A DNA stretch of 64,000 nucleotides from Amylostereum areolatum (GCA_012932865.1 SAXG01000010.1:558001-622000); one strand, 5' to 3'. Shown: positions 50,110 through 62,741, counted from the stretch's first letter. Notes: generated from the sequence alone by a model not told the origin. Numbers and translations are program-made.

Positions 50110-52201
50110 TGGGTAAGGTCCTGTAGATGATCCTGCAGAAAACAAATAACGATTCTTAGGGTGCGAAGGGAACAGATTCATCCACACGATCCGCATCCTG
50201 ACGTATGTGTGGTGTCTTTCAATGGTTTCAAGACAACCTTCTCAACCAGGGATGCAGTACTCCCAAACAGACAGGCCGGCCATCTCTGTGTTCCCAGGAC
50301 GCAGGCGATAATCAGTGAGGAAGTTGCTGCCCTCGAAGCCGTCCGGTGTTATCCTGACATTCAAAGATAGCGAATTGTCCGGGCCTTCAAGTTTCGCTGT
50401 TTGTTTCTTCGACAGACACATCCCCTCGCGCCTCCGCCGCTGAGTCAGCACTCTCGTGAACAGTCTCACCACTCTCGGTATCGACTACTTGTATCCCTTC
50501 TGGTGGATCAGAGAGGGCCACGTCGCCGTGTCCGGCCTCGTCACAGACATCACTAGGCGGAAAAAACCGATCCATGTCCCCCCAGTACAACACCACGAAG
50601 CTATGCGACGTGTAATAGTCGCCGCCGCCGACGATGAAGCTCATGACCTGAGCACTTGACAGCTCTAATCTCCCAGTCATTGCTGTTTATACACCAAATA
50701 AGAAAGCTTCTCCTAATGTCGGCATGTGACTCCTCACAATCACCTCCGTCAGGACGAAGTTTTCGGGTCTTTTTGATCAGCGGCCAAGATTGCCTGGAGA
50801 CCGTGGTACAGATTGAGGCCGCTCTTCGTGATGTAATCCATAATGTAGTAGACGAGAGCTTTGGCAGCAGGCCCTGAACCTATAAACTTGATGTCCATGC
50901 TGCTTTGTAATAAAAACAAGACAAGGTCATTGAAGTTGTTGATCCAGGGATGCAAGCGGCACAACAGTATTGATCCTGTATCTTCGTCCAACTCGGTAAA
51001 TGAGCGTGTACTTCCATCGACCCGCATCCGACAGTGGGCATCATCCCGGGGTTTGTCTGGCTTCAAGTACTTCCAGCACGTCTCACGATGTTCATGCCAA
51101 TTGCATGCGATGGAAAGGTCACGTACAAAAAGCTTGAACCTGTCTTCAAAATCAGCGAGCTCGGAGTCGCTCATGGTATCAGGGGCGCCGAGGAGGGGTG
51201 GTTGTTCGCGGATCACTGTCAAGGTCAGGACAGGTTGGCGTCTGTGCATTGATGATAGGTTCCATGTCGGGAAGTTCGCATTTTATCATAGTCTCCAGCC
51301 ATCCGAAAAGTGAAGCTTTGAACACGGGGTCTGTGTGCATTTTGTCACGCAACTTCTGCGGAGAGAGATTACCTTTCAACCATATAAGCATATGACAGTG
51401 AAGTGTACCGTGCCCTTGGGCCTCAACTGTGCCGAAATATGCATTGCACAGTTCCAAAAAGGCCTTCCCCCCATCGATGTCGTAAAATCGTCGAAATGAA
51501 CTGAGAGATAACCTTGTCGAAGAAAATAGCGGCTTCCGCAGGATGTTCGGCGACTTGCTTCGCGCGCTCCCACCCACTCATGTGGTCAAATGCTTTGGGA
51601 TCGCCTTTACAGAGGACGTGGAGCAGGCGCGAATGGATATCGGAGGGATTGAGTGACGAAGAGACCAGGGAAATCAAACGATTTTAAGAGGCCTTGGATC
51701 CGACTTCGCATCTGCTTCCTAGAGCCAGTTAGACCCGCGGACACCTTTGCATATAACCTTTATTTGGTCGACAGCATGGGCAATCTTCTTCTCTTGTCGA
51801 TTAGACGGCTTTGCGTTCGGATCCTTTGACCACTTCTTCTCCATATCTGACAGAACATCTGCAGAATTCATCAGTACATCAGCAACTTCGTGATACTTAC
51901 TTTCGGCTATGCAAAAAGAGGTTGACCGGCTAGCCTCCAAGCATTGGATTGCATTCCAACATACATAGGCAAAGTTCGGGTCCGCAGCGAAGGGCGTGTC
52001 GTCCATCATAATAAGATTCTTCAATTGATGCTGCATGGTGAGGGCATATTTACCTGTGCAACTAGAATGGTTGAACCCCTCTATACCCCACGGATCCAGA
52101 TGAGGAAATGCAAAGGTGAGCATTCTCGGGTCGCGGTCAGAGAGTAACCCGCCTCCGTCATTGACCTGGATGAAGGGCTTGCGCTCAAGACACCACTGCA
52201 C
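50110..52201 (-). pseudogene. Helitron Rep region (N-terminal piece)
   Basis: Minus-strand frames in order: Helitron-like N domain (DPRMLTFAFPHLDPWGIEGF, NLIMMDDTPFAADPNFAYVC; 52201-51719), Rep N-terminal part (51677-51423), the HUH motif LHCHMLIWLKGNL (51350-51390), the tyrosine motif AKALVYYIMDYITKS (near 50830-50870), SSAQVMSF with GGGDYYTSH (near 50610-50660), and the ITPDGFEGSNF block (near 50340). Several frameshifts divide them, and a TGA near 50246 follows EYCIPG. This is the rolling-circle replication initiator that nicks and joins DNA through paired tyrosines. The frame stops at 50110 (HLQDLTHV) against gypsy C; about 45 residues seem to be missing before the piece that starts at 35992. 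Confidence 0.85.
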
Positions 52202-52609
52202 ATGGTCTAGTCAAACAAGTCTGTCGGTAACACATATCCCACCAGTCTACTAACCCGATCTTAACACAGGTCCCACAGTGGGCCCATGGGGTCTAATTAT
52301 ACATATGGTCCCACAGGGGTCACTCCTACACTTGTGCCCTCAGAAACCTGCCAGCTCTCCGGCCATCCGACCATCCGACCATCCGACCATCCGACCATCC
52401 GATCCTCCGATCCTCCAATCCTCCAATCCTCCAATTCTCCCATTCTGCCATTCTCCCATTCTCCCATTCTCTGATTCTCCGACTCTCTGACTCTCCAACA
52501 CAGCCTTATGCGACAATCGTATCAATCATCATACCCACAGAACCTACCTCAATCTAGTCTCAGTACTATAGTCATCTCAGTTGAAATAAATATGTATCAT
52601 GCAAAGGCC
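52202..52609. repeat. 8-bp microsatellite and unassigned flank
   Basis: From about 52363 to 52500 the sequence runs through ccatccga repeats that drift into cctccaat, ctcccatt and ctctgact variants. No gene. The Helitron 5' terminus should lie hereabouts (minus strand) but was not identified. Confidence 0.7.
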
Positions 52610-53029
52610 TGTCAGAAACGCAGTTTATGAGACCAATGAACCGCCTAAGTCGCGACGATGGGAGGAGCGAGAAGAAAATAGATTCGAGAGTGCCGGGGTC
52701 TAGGGTAGTGCAACGTGCGCTACAGTACCGTATGACGAGATGGACAGTCTAGGGAAAAGGGAAGAGAAACACTGTCCTTATATACAAGTGGGAACGATGG
52801 TGCGATGCGATGCGATAGTGGTGCGAGCGGGGGGAACAATAGGAAAGGAGTCATGGGGCGGAGGACGAAGGTCCGGAGCAGTGATGTCATAGATAAGGAT
52901 GCGGAACCCCGCTCGGAAGTCCGGGCAATGACGTCGTTGAAGCATGTGATGCAAGGGAAAGTCATGTGCCGTGACACGTCACGTGTACGAGGTCTGCAAA
53001 CGAAGAGAGAAATGGAGCGATCCATGACA
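52610..53029 (-). repeat. Gypsy D 3' LTR
   Basis: 420 bp; preceded by TSD AGGCC at 52605-52609; followed on the internal side by the complement of the polypurine tract (ttaccccccctttaag, 53030-53045). Confidence 0.95.
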
Positions 53030-56000
53030 TTACCCCCCCTTTAAGACGCACTTTCGCCTGGAGCGCGATGTCATCTGCAAGGGTAGATGCGAGAAAATCG
53101 TCAAAGGAGATGCCAAGGAAACGCACAGGGCGGGGCGCGTTTGGATGGCGTTTGTGGAAGGCGTCGATCATGTCGGTGACCTTTGAGAGCGAGGAGCGAG
53201 GGAGCCAGGTATTCTCGGAGTCAGGATAGCCTGCCCACTTGACGAGGTATTGTATGCCTTTCTTGTTGCGGGTCGGCTTCGAGTCGATGATGTCTTCAAC
53301 GTCATATTCTTCTTTGTCATCAACGAGGTCAGGCGGCGGTTGTTCATAGTTTGGACCATGTGCCGTTGTCTCCTTGTACGCGGTGAGCAGCGAAGCATGG
53401 AAGACTGGGTGGATTCTCCACGTCTTCGGCAGCTTCAGGCGGTAGTTCACTGGGCTAATGACGTCAACGATCTTGAAGGGTCCAAATCGTTTGGCAGCAA
53501 GCTTAGCTTTCGGCCTCGTCGTCTTCAGGTTTTTGCCTTCGAGCCAGACCTTGTCTCCAATGGCGAACAGTGTCAATTTGCTGATCGTGTCACCATTGTA
53601 GTGCTTCATTAAGTCAGATGCGAGGGCAAGGCTGGCTTTGATCTCTTGTCGGACTTCTTCAAGTTGACGGAGGCGTTCTTCAACTGCAGGGACCTTTGAG
53701 GACGGGTTTACGGATGGGTACATCTTGGGGAGGAAGCCGTAGAGGACTTCAAAGGGAGCCTTTCCAGTGGCTGCATGGGTGCGAGAGTTGTGAGAAAACT
53801 CGAAGAAGGGCAACCACTTCACCCAGTCGTCTTGACAGTAGTTGCAGAATACTCGCAGAAACTGCTCGAGGTTCTGGTTCTCGCGTTCGGTTTGGCCGTC
53901 TGTCTGTGGGTGATACGCTGTGCTGAGGGCGGACTTGATCCCGAGCTTCTCGTTGAGTGTACGCATCACCTGTCCAGCAAATTGGGGTCCACGATCCGAG
54001 ATGATCTTGTCTGCTAAGCCGTAGTGTCGGTATACCTTATCGAAGAGAATGTCGGCCGTGCCATCGCTGGTGATCTTCGTTGTACATGGGGTGGTAACCA
54101 CCATCTTGGTGAGGCGATCGACCACGACATTGATGGCGTTATAGCCTTCGCAGTCAGGGAGTTCGATGATGAAGTCGGTGGAGATGACGCCAAATGGTCG
54201 ATCGGGTACTTCGTTTGGGATCATGTCGACGTGGGGTCGGCTGCTCTGTGTCTTCGTCGACTGGCAGGTTGCGCATCCTGCTACAAAGTCGCGGACAAAG
54301 ACAGACATGCCAGGCCACCAATATTCACGACTCACAAGCTCGTAAGTCTTGAAGCGACCGGGGTGTCCAGCCGGGGGCGATTCATGGTACATTTTGACAA
54401 TGTCGCGTCGCAACTCGTCATCTGCAGGGACATATACCTTTCCTCTAAACAGGACCAGGCCTTCTTTGTAGTTCCACTCTTGAAGGTTCTTGACGAGTGT
54501 ACGTGGTCCGTTTCGTAAGATGGCGTCCAGGGCTTGAACAACCTCGATGTCCTTGGTTTTGCAGTCGCGGATACGTCGTCGGAGTTCGACATCACCGAGG
54601 GAGGTTACTGCTCCTGGCCTTGTTGCGCGTACTTGGAAGTACTTGGGGTAAAGCAAGACGCGCTCCTTGTTGTCGTTTTCAACACCATCCTTGTGATCGG
54701 GTCGTCGAGACATTGGATCCGGGCGGTGGGAAATTCCTGGTTTATGAACGAGCGAGAAGTCAAATCGAGTGAGGAATAGAGCCCAACGTGCCTGTCGGCG
54801 GCTCAGCTTCTGGGCCGTCTTGAAGTGCTCCAGGTTCTTGTGATCTGTCCAGATTTTGACGGTGTCGGGGGCGCCTTCGAGGTAGTGGCGCCAGGCTTCA
54901 AGCGCACGGATGATCGCAAGTAGCTCCTTGTCGTAGATGTCGTAGTTCCGTTCCGGTTCCGAGAGGGCCTTGGACAGATATGCCACTGGATGCCAGTGAC
55001 CGTCGTCGCCTTTCTGCGAGAGTGTACCTCCAGTAGCAAAGTCCGAGGCGTCGACTTCAACGAGGTAAGGCTTCTTTGGGTCAGGCATGACCAAGACGGG
55101 GGAGGAAGTAAACGCAGCTTTCAGTGCGTCAAACGCAGTTTGGCAGTCCGTCGACTAGTCCCATGTGCAGTCCTTCTTTGTCAGGTCAAATAGGGGTCGT
55201 GCAACCTTGGAGAAGTCCTTGATGAAATGTCGGTAGAAGTTGCCAAAGCCGAGGAAGGATTGCACATCTTTGACCGTTCGTGGTGTCGGCCAGTCCTGAA
55301 TACCTGCTACCTTGACGGGGTCCATAGTGATCTTGTCGTGCGAGATGATGAGTCCGAGGTATTCGACAGAGTCTTGCTCAAAGACACATTTCTCCGGTTT
55401 GAGGAAGAGGTCGTTGTCTTGCAAACACTGCAGAACCTGCCGCACTATGGCACGGTGTTCGTCCATGGTGCGAGTGAACACCAAGATGTCGTCCATGTAG
55501 ATGATGACCTTGCCCGAGTCGATGAGATCCTTGAACAGTTCATTCATCATTGCCTGAAACGTCGCAGGGGAGTTCATAAGCCCGAAAAACATCACCGTAG
55601 GTTTGAAGAGACCGCGATTCGTCTTGAACGCAGCCTTCCACTCGTCGCCTTCTTTGATGCGGACATTGTTGTAGCCCCAGTGAACATCCATCTTGGAGAA
55701 GATCTTTGCACCTTTGAGATGGTCGACAATTTCAGAGATCAGTGGCAAGGGGTATTCATTCTTGACAGTGCCCTTGTTTAATTCTCGATAGTCCTGTACG
55801 GGACGCAGCTTTCCATCCTTTTTCTTCACAAAGAAGAAGGGACTTGCCTGAGGTGACTTTGATGGGCGGATATAGCCCTTCTTCAGGTGGTCGTCGAGGA
55901 AGGTGTCGAGTTCGATCTGCTCGGAAGGTGAGAGGGGGTAGATCTTGCACGGTTTGGGTTCAAAGCCGTCTTTCATGTCGATAGCATGGTCCCATGGCCG

Positions 56001-57085
56001 TCGGTCAGGAAGTCGCTTGGAGGTTTTCTTGTCGAATACAGGCGCAAAGTCGCGGTACGGCGGGGGGACTAAGTCTTCAAAGGTTTGCGGGCGTGCATTC
56101 TCTTTTGAATGCTCTGCAAGCTCCTGCGCTTTTGTAAAGCCCGCGCGGATGGGTATTGCATCTGGATTAGGACCATCGGTTTCAGGGAGGATTCCGGCGC
56201 GGCGTAGTCCATTGATCTCCCAGTCTCGGAATACCATGGGCTGCTCGTCGTCGTCTTCAGTGAAGAGTTGTGCGGGTAGAGGGGAGCGATGGACCGTGCG
56301 GACGCGAACACCTTTGACTCTGCGTGCAGGAATAACATAAGTGGGGACTGGGGTCCAGGACACATATGTCGGCTCTGGGAAGGGGTCGTCCAGAATGAGA
56401 GGTGTCCTCGGGGTTTTACCTGCTTCAACCTTACACTGTGATTGGACCGATGATGGTCTCCGTGGCTTGGTTGCGAGGTTTGTCACAGGAGGTTTGGACA
56501 GAGTGCATGAGGGGGGGCAGCGGAGCATGTCAACACGGTCTCGTTGCCAGTCTATAGTGGGATTGTGCTCATCGAGCCAGTCTGTTCCGAGGATCATGTC
56601 ATGATCGCCGATGTCGGTGATGAAGAACTCAGCTTCTTCCTCATGGTACGCCTTTGAATCTTGCGAGTATATCCGGATCCACTGGGTTGTTGTGTCGCAT
56701 ACCCAGCCCATGATGTTCTCAGTGCCGTCCATGTTACGCACGGGGAACAGGTTTTCTAGTCTTCTTGTGGTAAGCTTCTTGCGTTCAACGAAGCTTCGGT
56801 TCAGGATAATTCCTTCTGCGCCGCTATCAAGCAGTGCGTCTGCGTCAATTTCTCTTTTGGTAACTCGTCCGATCAGCTTGACTTTGAGCGTGATCGATGG
56901 TGTTTGCCTGTTCTTGGTGACAGTAGACAGATACAAACACGGGGGATACAATTGCTCACAGGTGTGCATGGATGATAATACAGCGAAACGATTTGACGAT
57001 GATACCAAAAGTCCTTTGCCTCCACCAGACGACGCGACTGGGGGGTGTTTCAAAAATCCTGCGATTCCAGGATGTCCTTCAACAG
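52962..57085 (-). pseudogene. Gypsy D Pol, one nonsense codon
   Basis: The Pol frame runs from the gag overlap near 57060 through protease (LLDSGAEG), RT (YMDDI near 55490-55500) to TAG at 55155-55157, where copies A and C have TGG (the Trp in CTWNWSA). It then continues in frame from 55094 as RNase H, integrase (HESPPAGHPGRF, ISDRGPQFAG) and the intact chromodomain (KKGIQYLVKWAGYPDSENTW near 53200-53260), extending into the LTR. This is the only copy whose integrase and chromodomain are still in one frame. Confidence 0.9.
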
Positions 57086-57674
57086 CGCTACTGCCTGCTC
57101 CTTGCCTTCCGCGTCCAGATCCTTCAGCTGGCGAGTGATCGCCGCGATGGTTTTGGATGGGTCGGGAGCTGCTTTCGCAGTGGACAGAGCTGCGTTCGTT
57201 GGCAGGGGAGGGGCCTTGGACCGAGTCTCTACTGCGCCCACCCGTCGTGCGCTCGAGTCGCGGTTGGGGCAGTCGCGAGAGACGTGACCGGCTTGTCGAC
57301 ACATGAAGCACTTGCCTTCACGCATCATCTTTGCGCGCTCGTCGTCCGTCAGCTTTGCAGGGCGGGTCGAGGTGTTGGTGAAGGCGCCGACTCGGCGCGA
57401 CGAGGAGTCGTTGGTTGAACCGTTCGAGGTGAGTGCGACAGCCCCCTTGGACTGACTGCTCTTCCTCTCTGGGTTCTCTTCGAGCCACTGGTGGTTGATG
57501 CGGCGGGCGCGCTCCTTCCACTCCGCGAGCTTGGTGGGGAACGGGTACGACCGGGCCACCTGCTTGCCGAGGTCACGCTGAAGTCCCTTCTTGAAAAAGT
57601 GGATTAGCGCCTCGTCGTTGTACGCTGACATGGTTGCCAGCATCTCAAACTCGGTGATAAAGTCAACGAGGGGC
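57050..57674 (-). pseudogene. Gypsy D Gag remnant
   Basis: About 208 codons covering the end of the capsid-like domain, from FITEFEMLATMS, and the CCHC knuckle CFMCRQAGHVSRDC, ending LESQDF and TGA at the conserved overlap. The first part of Gag was removed by the deletion. Confidence 0.85.
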
Positions 57675-58293
57675 TGTGGGGGACGTGATGATGGTCTAGA
57701 AGAAGTCCGCCGCGATGGGGCAACGGCCGAGGAGTTTCTTGGTGAGGTAGCCGGCTTTTACTGCCTGGCGGATCTTATGTTCGTGGTGGCGGCGACGAAG
57801 GGTCTTACCCTTGATGGTGGGACGGAGGACTGGTGGCGGGGTGGATTCGGGGGTCCGGCGGTTAAACTGGGAGACGGAGGTGAAACTGGTTTGGAGGATC
57901 GGGTTGGGGGCGTCCTGGATGAGGTATGTGTGGTAGGTGGGGGCGTGGAGGGTGAATTCAAGGCATTTGAGATCTACGTTGATGCACGTAGTGATCCGGA
58001 CGTATAGGGCAAGGACGACAGTACCGTGATCCTTGTGCCACCTCCACTCGAAGATGCGGAAGTTGAGGCCGTGCGCGGTCCAGGGATCTTTCTTGCAGAG
58101 GTTCTGTACGGGGACGGCGTCGGACCAAGGGTAGGGGAGTGGTGCGTCATTGCGGGGGGTGATCGGCTTTCCGTTGAACGGGAGGAAAACCGGTGCGTTC
58201 GGGAGGTCCGTGGTGGGAGTTTTTAACGTCGTAGAGACAGCAGAGGTAGATGGAGAGAGGGGTGCGAGGTAGGCGTAGGGGAGACTGTCCAGG
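57675..58293 (-). pseudogene. Gypsy D ORF1
   Basis: Homologous to copy A ORF1; the C-terminal half (TLHAPTYHTYLIQDAPN, then KGKTLRRRHHEHK to RRPIAADFF) is intact and ends in TAG at about 57697-57699, in the same tag-acc-atc-atc context as A. A short deletion near 58113 removes a few codons relative to A. Confidence 0.7.
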
Positions 58294-58713
58294 TGTCAGA
58301 AACGCAGTTTATGAGACCGATGAACCGCCTAAGTCACGGCGATGGGAGGAGCGAGAAGAAAATAGATTCGAGAGTGCCGGGGTCTATGGTAGTGCAACGT
58401 GCGCTACAGTACCGTATGACGAGATGGACAGTCTAGGGAAAAGGGAAGAGAAACACTGTCCTTATATACAAGTGGGAACGATGGTGCGATGCGATGCAAT
58501 AGTGGTGCAAGCGGGGGGAACAATAGGAAAGGAGTCATGGGGCGGAGGACGAAGGTCCAGAGCAGTGATGTCATAGATAAGGATGCGGAACCCCGCTCGG
58601 AAGTCCGGGAAATGACGTCGTTGAAGCATGTGGTGCAAGGGAAAGTCATGTGCCGTGACACGTCGCGTGTACGAGGTCTGCAAACGAAGAGAGAAATGGA
58701 GCGATCCGTGACA
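58294..58713 (-). repeat. Gypsy D 5' LTR
   Basis: 420 bp; followed by TSD AGGCC at 58714-58718. Contains a minus-strand TATA box (tatataag) near 58463-58470. Confidence 0.95.
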
Positions 58714-58847
58714 AGGCCTTTTGGTTTAGCTCCGATTAGTGCGGCAGATGCCGAAGGCATCAGATAACATATTGAGTTGACTTCCAACATCTTCACTATC
58801 AACATCCACCATCTCCAGTACATCCTGACCATCCTCAGCTTTAGAAT

Positions 58848-61800
58848 ATGACAAGGACCACACTCTTCACTTCCTCGCGCATCACACAACATAATGCCAA
58901 ACGAAACTGGTATGGCACTGTGACTTTCAAGAAGGGGCCAATTCTCGACAAGATCAAAGTCCGTCGCCCGGACAAACTCACAGTCGAGAAACGAGATAAT
59001 AGTACTCGACACAACTCTCTCACTGATTACACCCCAAACCTTGATAATGTTGATGACTTTGATGTCGATGCCGATACCAATCCTCACTGGCAACCACCTC
59101 CACCTCCACCGCTTTTCCCTCAACATGCTGGGAAGGTCGGCGACTATTATTCTGAGTAAATAATCTATTGACTTTATTTCATCGCAGACACAAAATATGC
59201 TCATGAAGGAGTGGAAAGTCCGTCTCCGACTCTTCATTGCCATCATGCAGAAGAGGGAAGCTCTGATGTCTGCAAAATGTGTTGACTGTGGGGATGGAGA
59301 TGGCAATTGGCGCTGCAAGGACTGCTTCGGATCACCCAATGTTTGCTCTGAATGTCTTCGCAAAGACCACATCCGACACCCCTTCCATCGAGTCCAGCGG
59401 TGGACAAGAGGACACTTCAAAGGAGCATGGCTCCAAGACATCGGTGTTTTTATTTCTCTAGGTCATGGAGGAAAACCCTGCCCGTTACAAGAACCTCACG
59501 TCTCAATCTCGTCAACCAATTTAACTACACCACCTCTTCTTCCGGCACCTCTTCCGACACAGCGTTCAAGGGCATCCGACACCTCCCCTCATTCAGCCGT
59601 CCCTCTATCACTTCGTAACACAGGTCAATCCCACCTTCCGACACCCTCTCCAGAAGCCACACCCCCTCCTCATTCACCACCCCCAAACACTTTGTCTTTG
59701 ATACCACCGACGACTCCCACCCAACAAACCTTTACTCCAAATCTTGCAGGTACCACATCCCCCGAAGAAGACGATGACTTTGAAGACAATGATACTCCAT
59801 CACCTGCCCCTGATCCGATGGCTCCTGGTCCCCAGGACTCTCTTGGCAATCGGATGATGGTCCTCGTACACTCTACAGGTGTTCATCAAATGGGTGTTCA
59901 TTTCTGTCAATGTGACGGTGCTGCAAGTGCAGATCTTCAACTACTCGCGCTTGGCCTGTATCCTGCTAGCGTCAAAACTCCGAAGACCGCCTTCACCTTC
60001 TCTGTGTTAGATGATGCCAGTGACAAAAACCTGAACTCGAATGTTACAATCGGAGGTTTCTATAACCGCCTCAAAGTCAAGACCTCAAGGGTGTCACCTA
60101 GCACAGTTCCGGTATGGTTGTCGGACTTTCCATATATCGGAAGACTAACCATGCTCACAAGGCACGCCATGTCGAACTGGGCCGTGTCAATCGACAATAC
60201 CGACACATCACATTGCTCAAACGCTTTGGGGCTTGGAATACAACCAAGTCGCTCCAACCAGGGCAACTCAGTTTGTTTTGTGTTGCATGTCCACAGCCTG
60301 GTGTCAACTTGAAACCTGATTGGAAAAGTGATCCCGAGACGTTAGAGTTCCTATGCACCATTTTCCAACCTCAAGCTCACGTCCTAGCTACAGGTGCAAG
60401 TACACTGCCAGTGCCGTCCTCGACGGAAACTACAGCGCACAGCACCTCAGCTCTGCTACCCCTGCACAGCGTGAGGTTCGCCTTGGGCACGGAACAGGTT
60501 ATTTTGTACCAGAGGCCCGATACCTCGTACATCTTCGACATGCAGTTGAGACAAAGGTAAGTCATTCTCAATGTCGGACATCAGATGTCGGATGTCGGAT
60601 GTCAGATGTCAGATGTCGGATGTCGGACATATGAAACTGACGACCTGATTAGGCCACCAGAGTTAAATGTGCCAACCATTGTGCTATCTCACAGGCAGAG
60701 TCGGAGCACAAGGGCTGCGATGTTTCAGGTGTCGTTTCCACAGCGTGCGGAGATCATGGAGCCTGGTTTCCTCTTGGCACTGTTAACTTGCAGAAGGGAG
60801 AGAAGTACATATATAATTATCAGATCATTTTCCCATCTCACACCTCCACACAGACAAATGAATGTGGACTACGCACTGTGTAGCACCTTCAAGCACAATG
60901 TCAAGGGAATAAACAAGGTCCTCGCCTTATACGACATAATGTGCAAGTATGGAATCCACCTCCGACAGCGGGTTGACAGGAGCAAATATCTCGAGTTTCC
61001 GACTGGTCTCGAATTGGTCTATGGCATCGGAGTGTGGCACATCCATGGACACGTGGATGAGTGTTTCCCAAAGTTTGCTCCCCTGTACATTCCAGGTATT
61101 GGATATATTGATGGAGAGATTGTCGAAACTCTATGGTCAATCCTCAATCCAGCATCCCGAAATTCACGCAGCATGACTCCGGCAGCCTGAGAAGAAAATC
61201 TCAATTGGCATATCTTATATTCCAACTGGAAGAAGGCCATCGGAATGTGTGTGTCTAATCTTCTCGCACATCACTGGAAAACCCACGCTTACGAACCCAT
61301 AGCCTCCATGCTTGACCGCCGCCTTCAGGATGCCGAGAACAACCTTCCCGACCGTCAACAGTACTACGAGGATCTGACTCGCCAAGCAACGCCGGACCAA
61401 TTGAAGACGTAGCTTCAGGAAATGATTGATGCCCTGAAATGTCGTGAAACAGATCAAGATAAAATGGCACTTTTTGAGGTTCGGCTTGAACTTGGTATGG
61501 ATTTTACACACATTCTACTGCCACGGAGCACTTATCGTGGTGTAGCACCAGGACAAAAGGAGTTGCAAATGCGGTTAATAGAGAAAGAAAAGGCCCTCGG
61601 GGGAGGTGAACGTGTGAAGTGGCTTGTTTCGGGAACACGCCTCCGCGGAGCACAGTTCATTGTTTCCAATAGATCATGTTCAGAGTGATAACCAATGCTG
61701 TCAACCTCTCCAGGCTCGTCCTCCAAGCCGAAATTCGTCGGCCAACCCAGGACACATTGGCAATTGCCACCCGCCAGTCAAAACTTCAAGCCCAAATCAT

Positions 61801-62741
61801 TTCATTCAATGGGTCGATACGCAAATACATTGTATCGGACACAGCTCGGGGCCCGTCGGACTTCATCGCAGAGCTTGATGAAGTCAGTGAAATCGACCTA
61901 CTGCCCGCGTCGGAGATGCCGACAAATACCAAAAAGAAAAACGAAGTTCCAGCAGAATGTCTTCCTATCATGCTACCATCTGCAATGTCATCAGCGTGGC
62001 GAGCGGATCCCCAAAACAGTAATATTATGGACCAAGAGAAAGACTTATGGATTGGTGTGGCCAACGACTCACTTGCGGAAATCCGTGAATGCGTCGGGGT
62101 TTTGTCATTCCAGTATCGGACCGGTGTTCGTCCAGCAACTACCCAGAGACAAGTCACACGAGCATACTCTGTTGTTCATGGCACCTTGGGCACCCTCCGA
62201 CAACACGTCCAGATATATATGGACGCACGGAGATGCCTCCACAGGCTGAATCCCTCACCTGAGATCATAGACCGGTACAAAGCACTCACGAAACAAGATC
62301 TACAGGCAAGTACAACAATTATTGATCCCTCCGATCCACACGCCGCACGGACACAGCTCGCTTGGTTTTGGAGGATGAATCAGCCACAAGAGGCAGACTC
62401 TGACGGTGTATCCAATCCAACTTGGAAGGATGAATGTAAGCTGCCTCTCTACTGTTAGTGTATTTGATAATGACCGGTGGACAGTTCTCCGTGTTAATCT
62501 CCTAAAGGCGAGAGCGAACTTGGATCGGAAAAAGGAGCAGATCATCCGTGTCTGCGCACAAATGGAAAATACCCTCCGATTTCATGATCACAAGATCTCT
62601 GAATGGTCGGACATACAGGAACGAGAACAAGCCGAGAACAATACAGGTGCAGCGTGTTATGCCTCTCGTCAAATGGATGTTTGGAGAACATTGCGGGATG
62701 AGGCGGAGGCAGTGTTCAGAAAGCATAACATAACCATCTGA
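58848..62741 (+). pseudogene. KDZ (Kyakuja-Dileera-Zisupton) transposase with CxC2 zinc cluster
   Basis: Exons, all with GT-AG introns: 58848-59135, 59188-60111, 60162-60340, 60394-60556, 60653-60804, 60854-62435, 62485-62741; phases agree at each junction. The CxC2 cluster CVDCGDGDGNWRCKDCFG ... CSECLRKDHIRHPFH is in exon 2, followed by a Pro/Ser/Thr linker. The transposase core has TASAVLDGNYSAQHLSS, ANHCAISQAE, GDHGAWFPLGTVNLQKGE, QMNVDYALC, ALYDIMCKYG (catalytic Asp) and GIGYIDGEIVETLWSILN (catalytic Glu), then a coiled C-terminal part. TGA at 61188-61190, TAG at 61410-61412 and a frameshift near 61670 inactivate it. These enzymes move DNA by cut and paste. Terminal repeats were not found. 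Confidence 0.85.
60557..60652 (+). repeat. 7-8 bp tandem repeat inside a KDZ intron
   Basis: The intron between exons 4 and 5 is 96 nt, about twice its neighbours, because it contains a run of gatgtcg/gatgtca units between the donor (gtaagt) and the acceptor (gattag). The words also pair as inverted copies (cggacatc, gatgtcgg). Confidence 0.8.

Larger units (their letters stand above)
52610..58713 (-). mobile_element. Gypsy element D with internal gag deletion
   Basis: 6104 bp with 420-bp LTRs (52610-53029 and 58294-58713) and a perfect target duplication AGGCC (52605-52609 and 58714-58718). It encodes ORF1, part of Gag, and Pol with a chromodomain on the minus strand. A deletion joins a point about 35 bp after the ORF1 stop to the middle of Gag (junction near 57674), removing about 970 bp relative to copy A. 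About ten differences between the LTRs by eye, so older than A. Confidence 0.95.
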
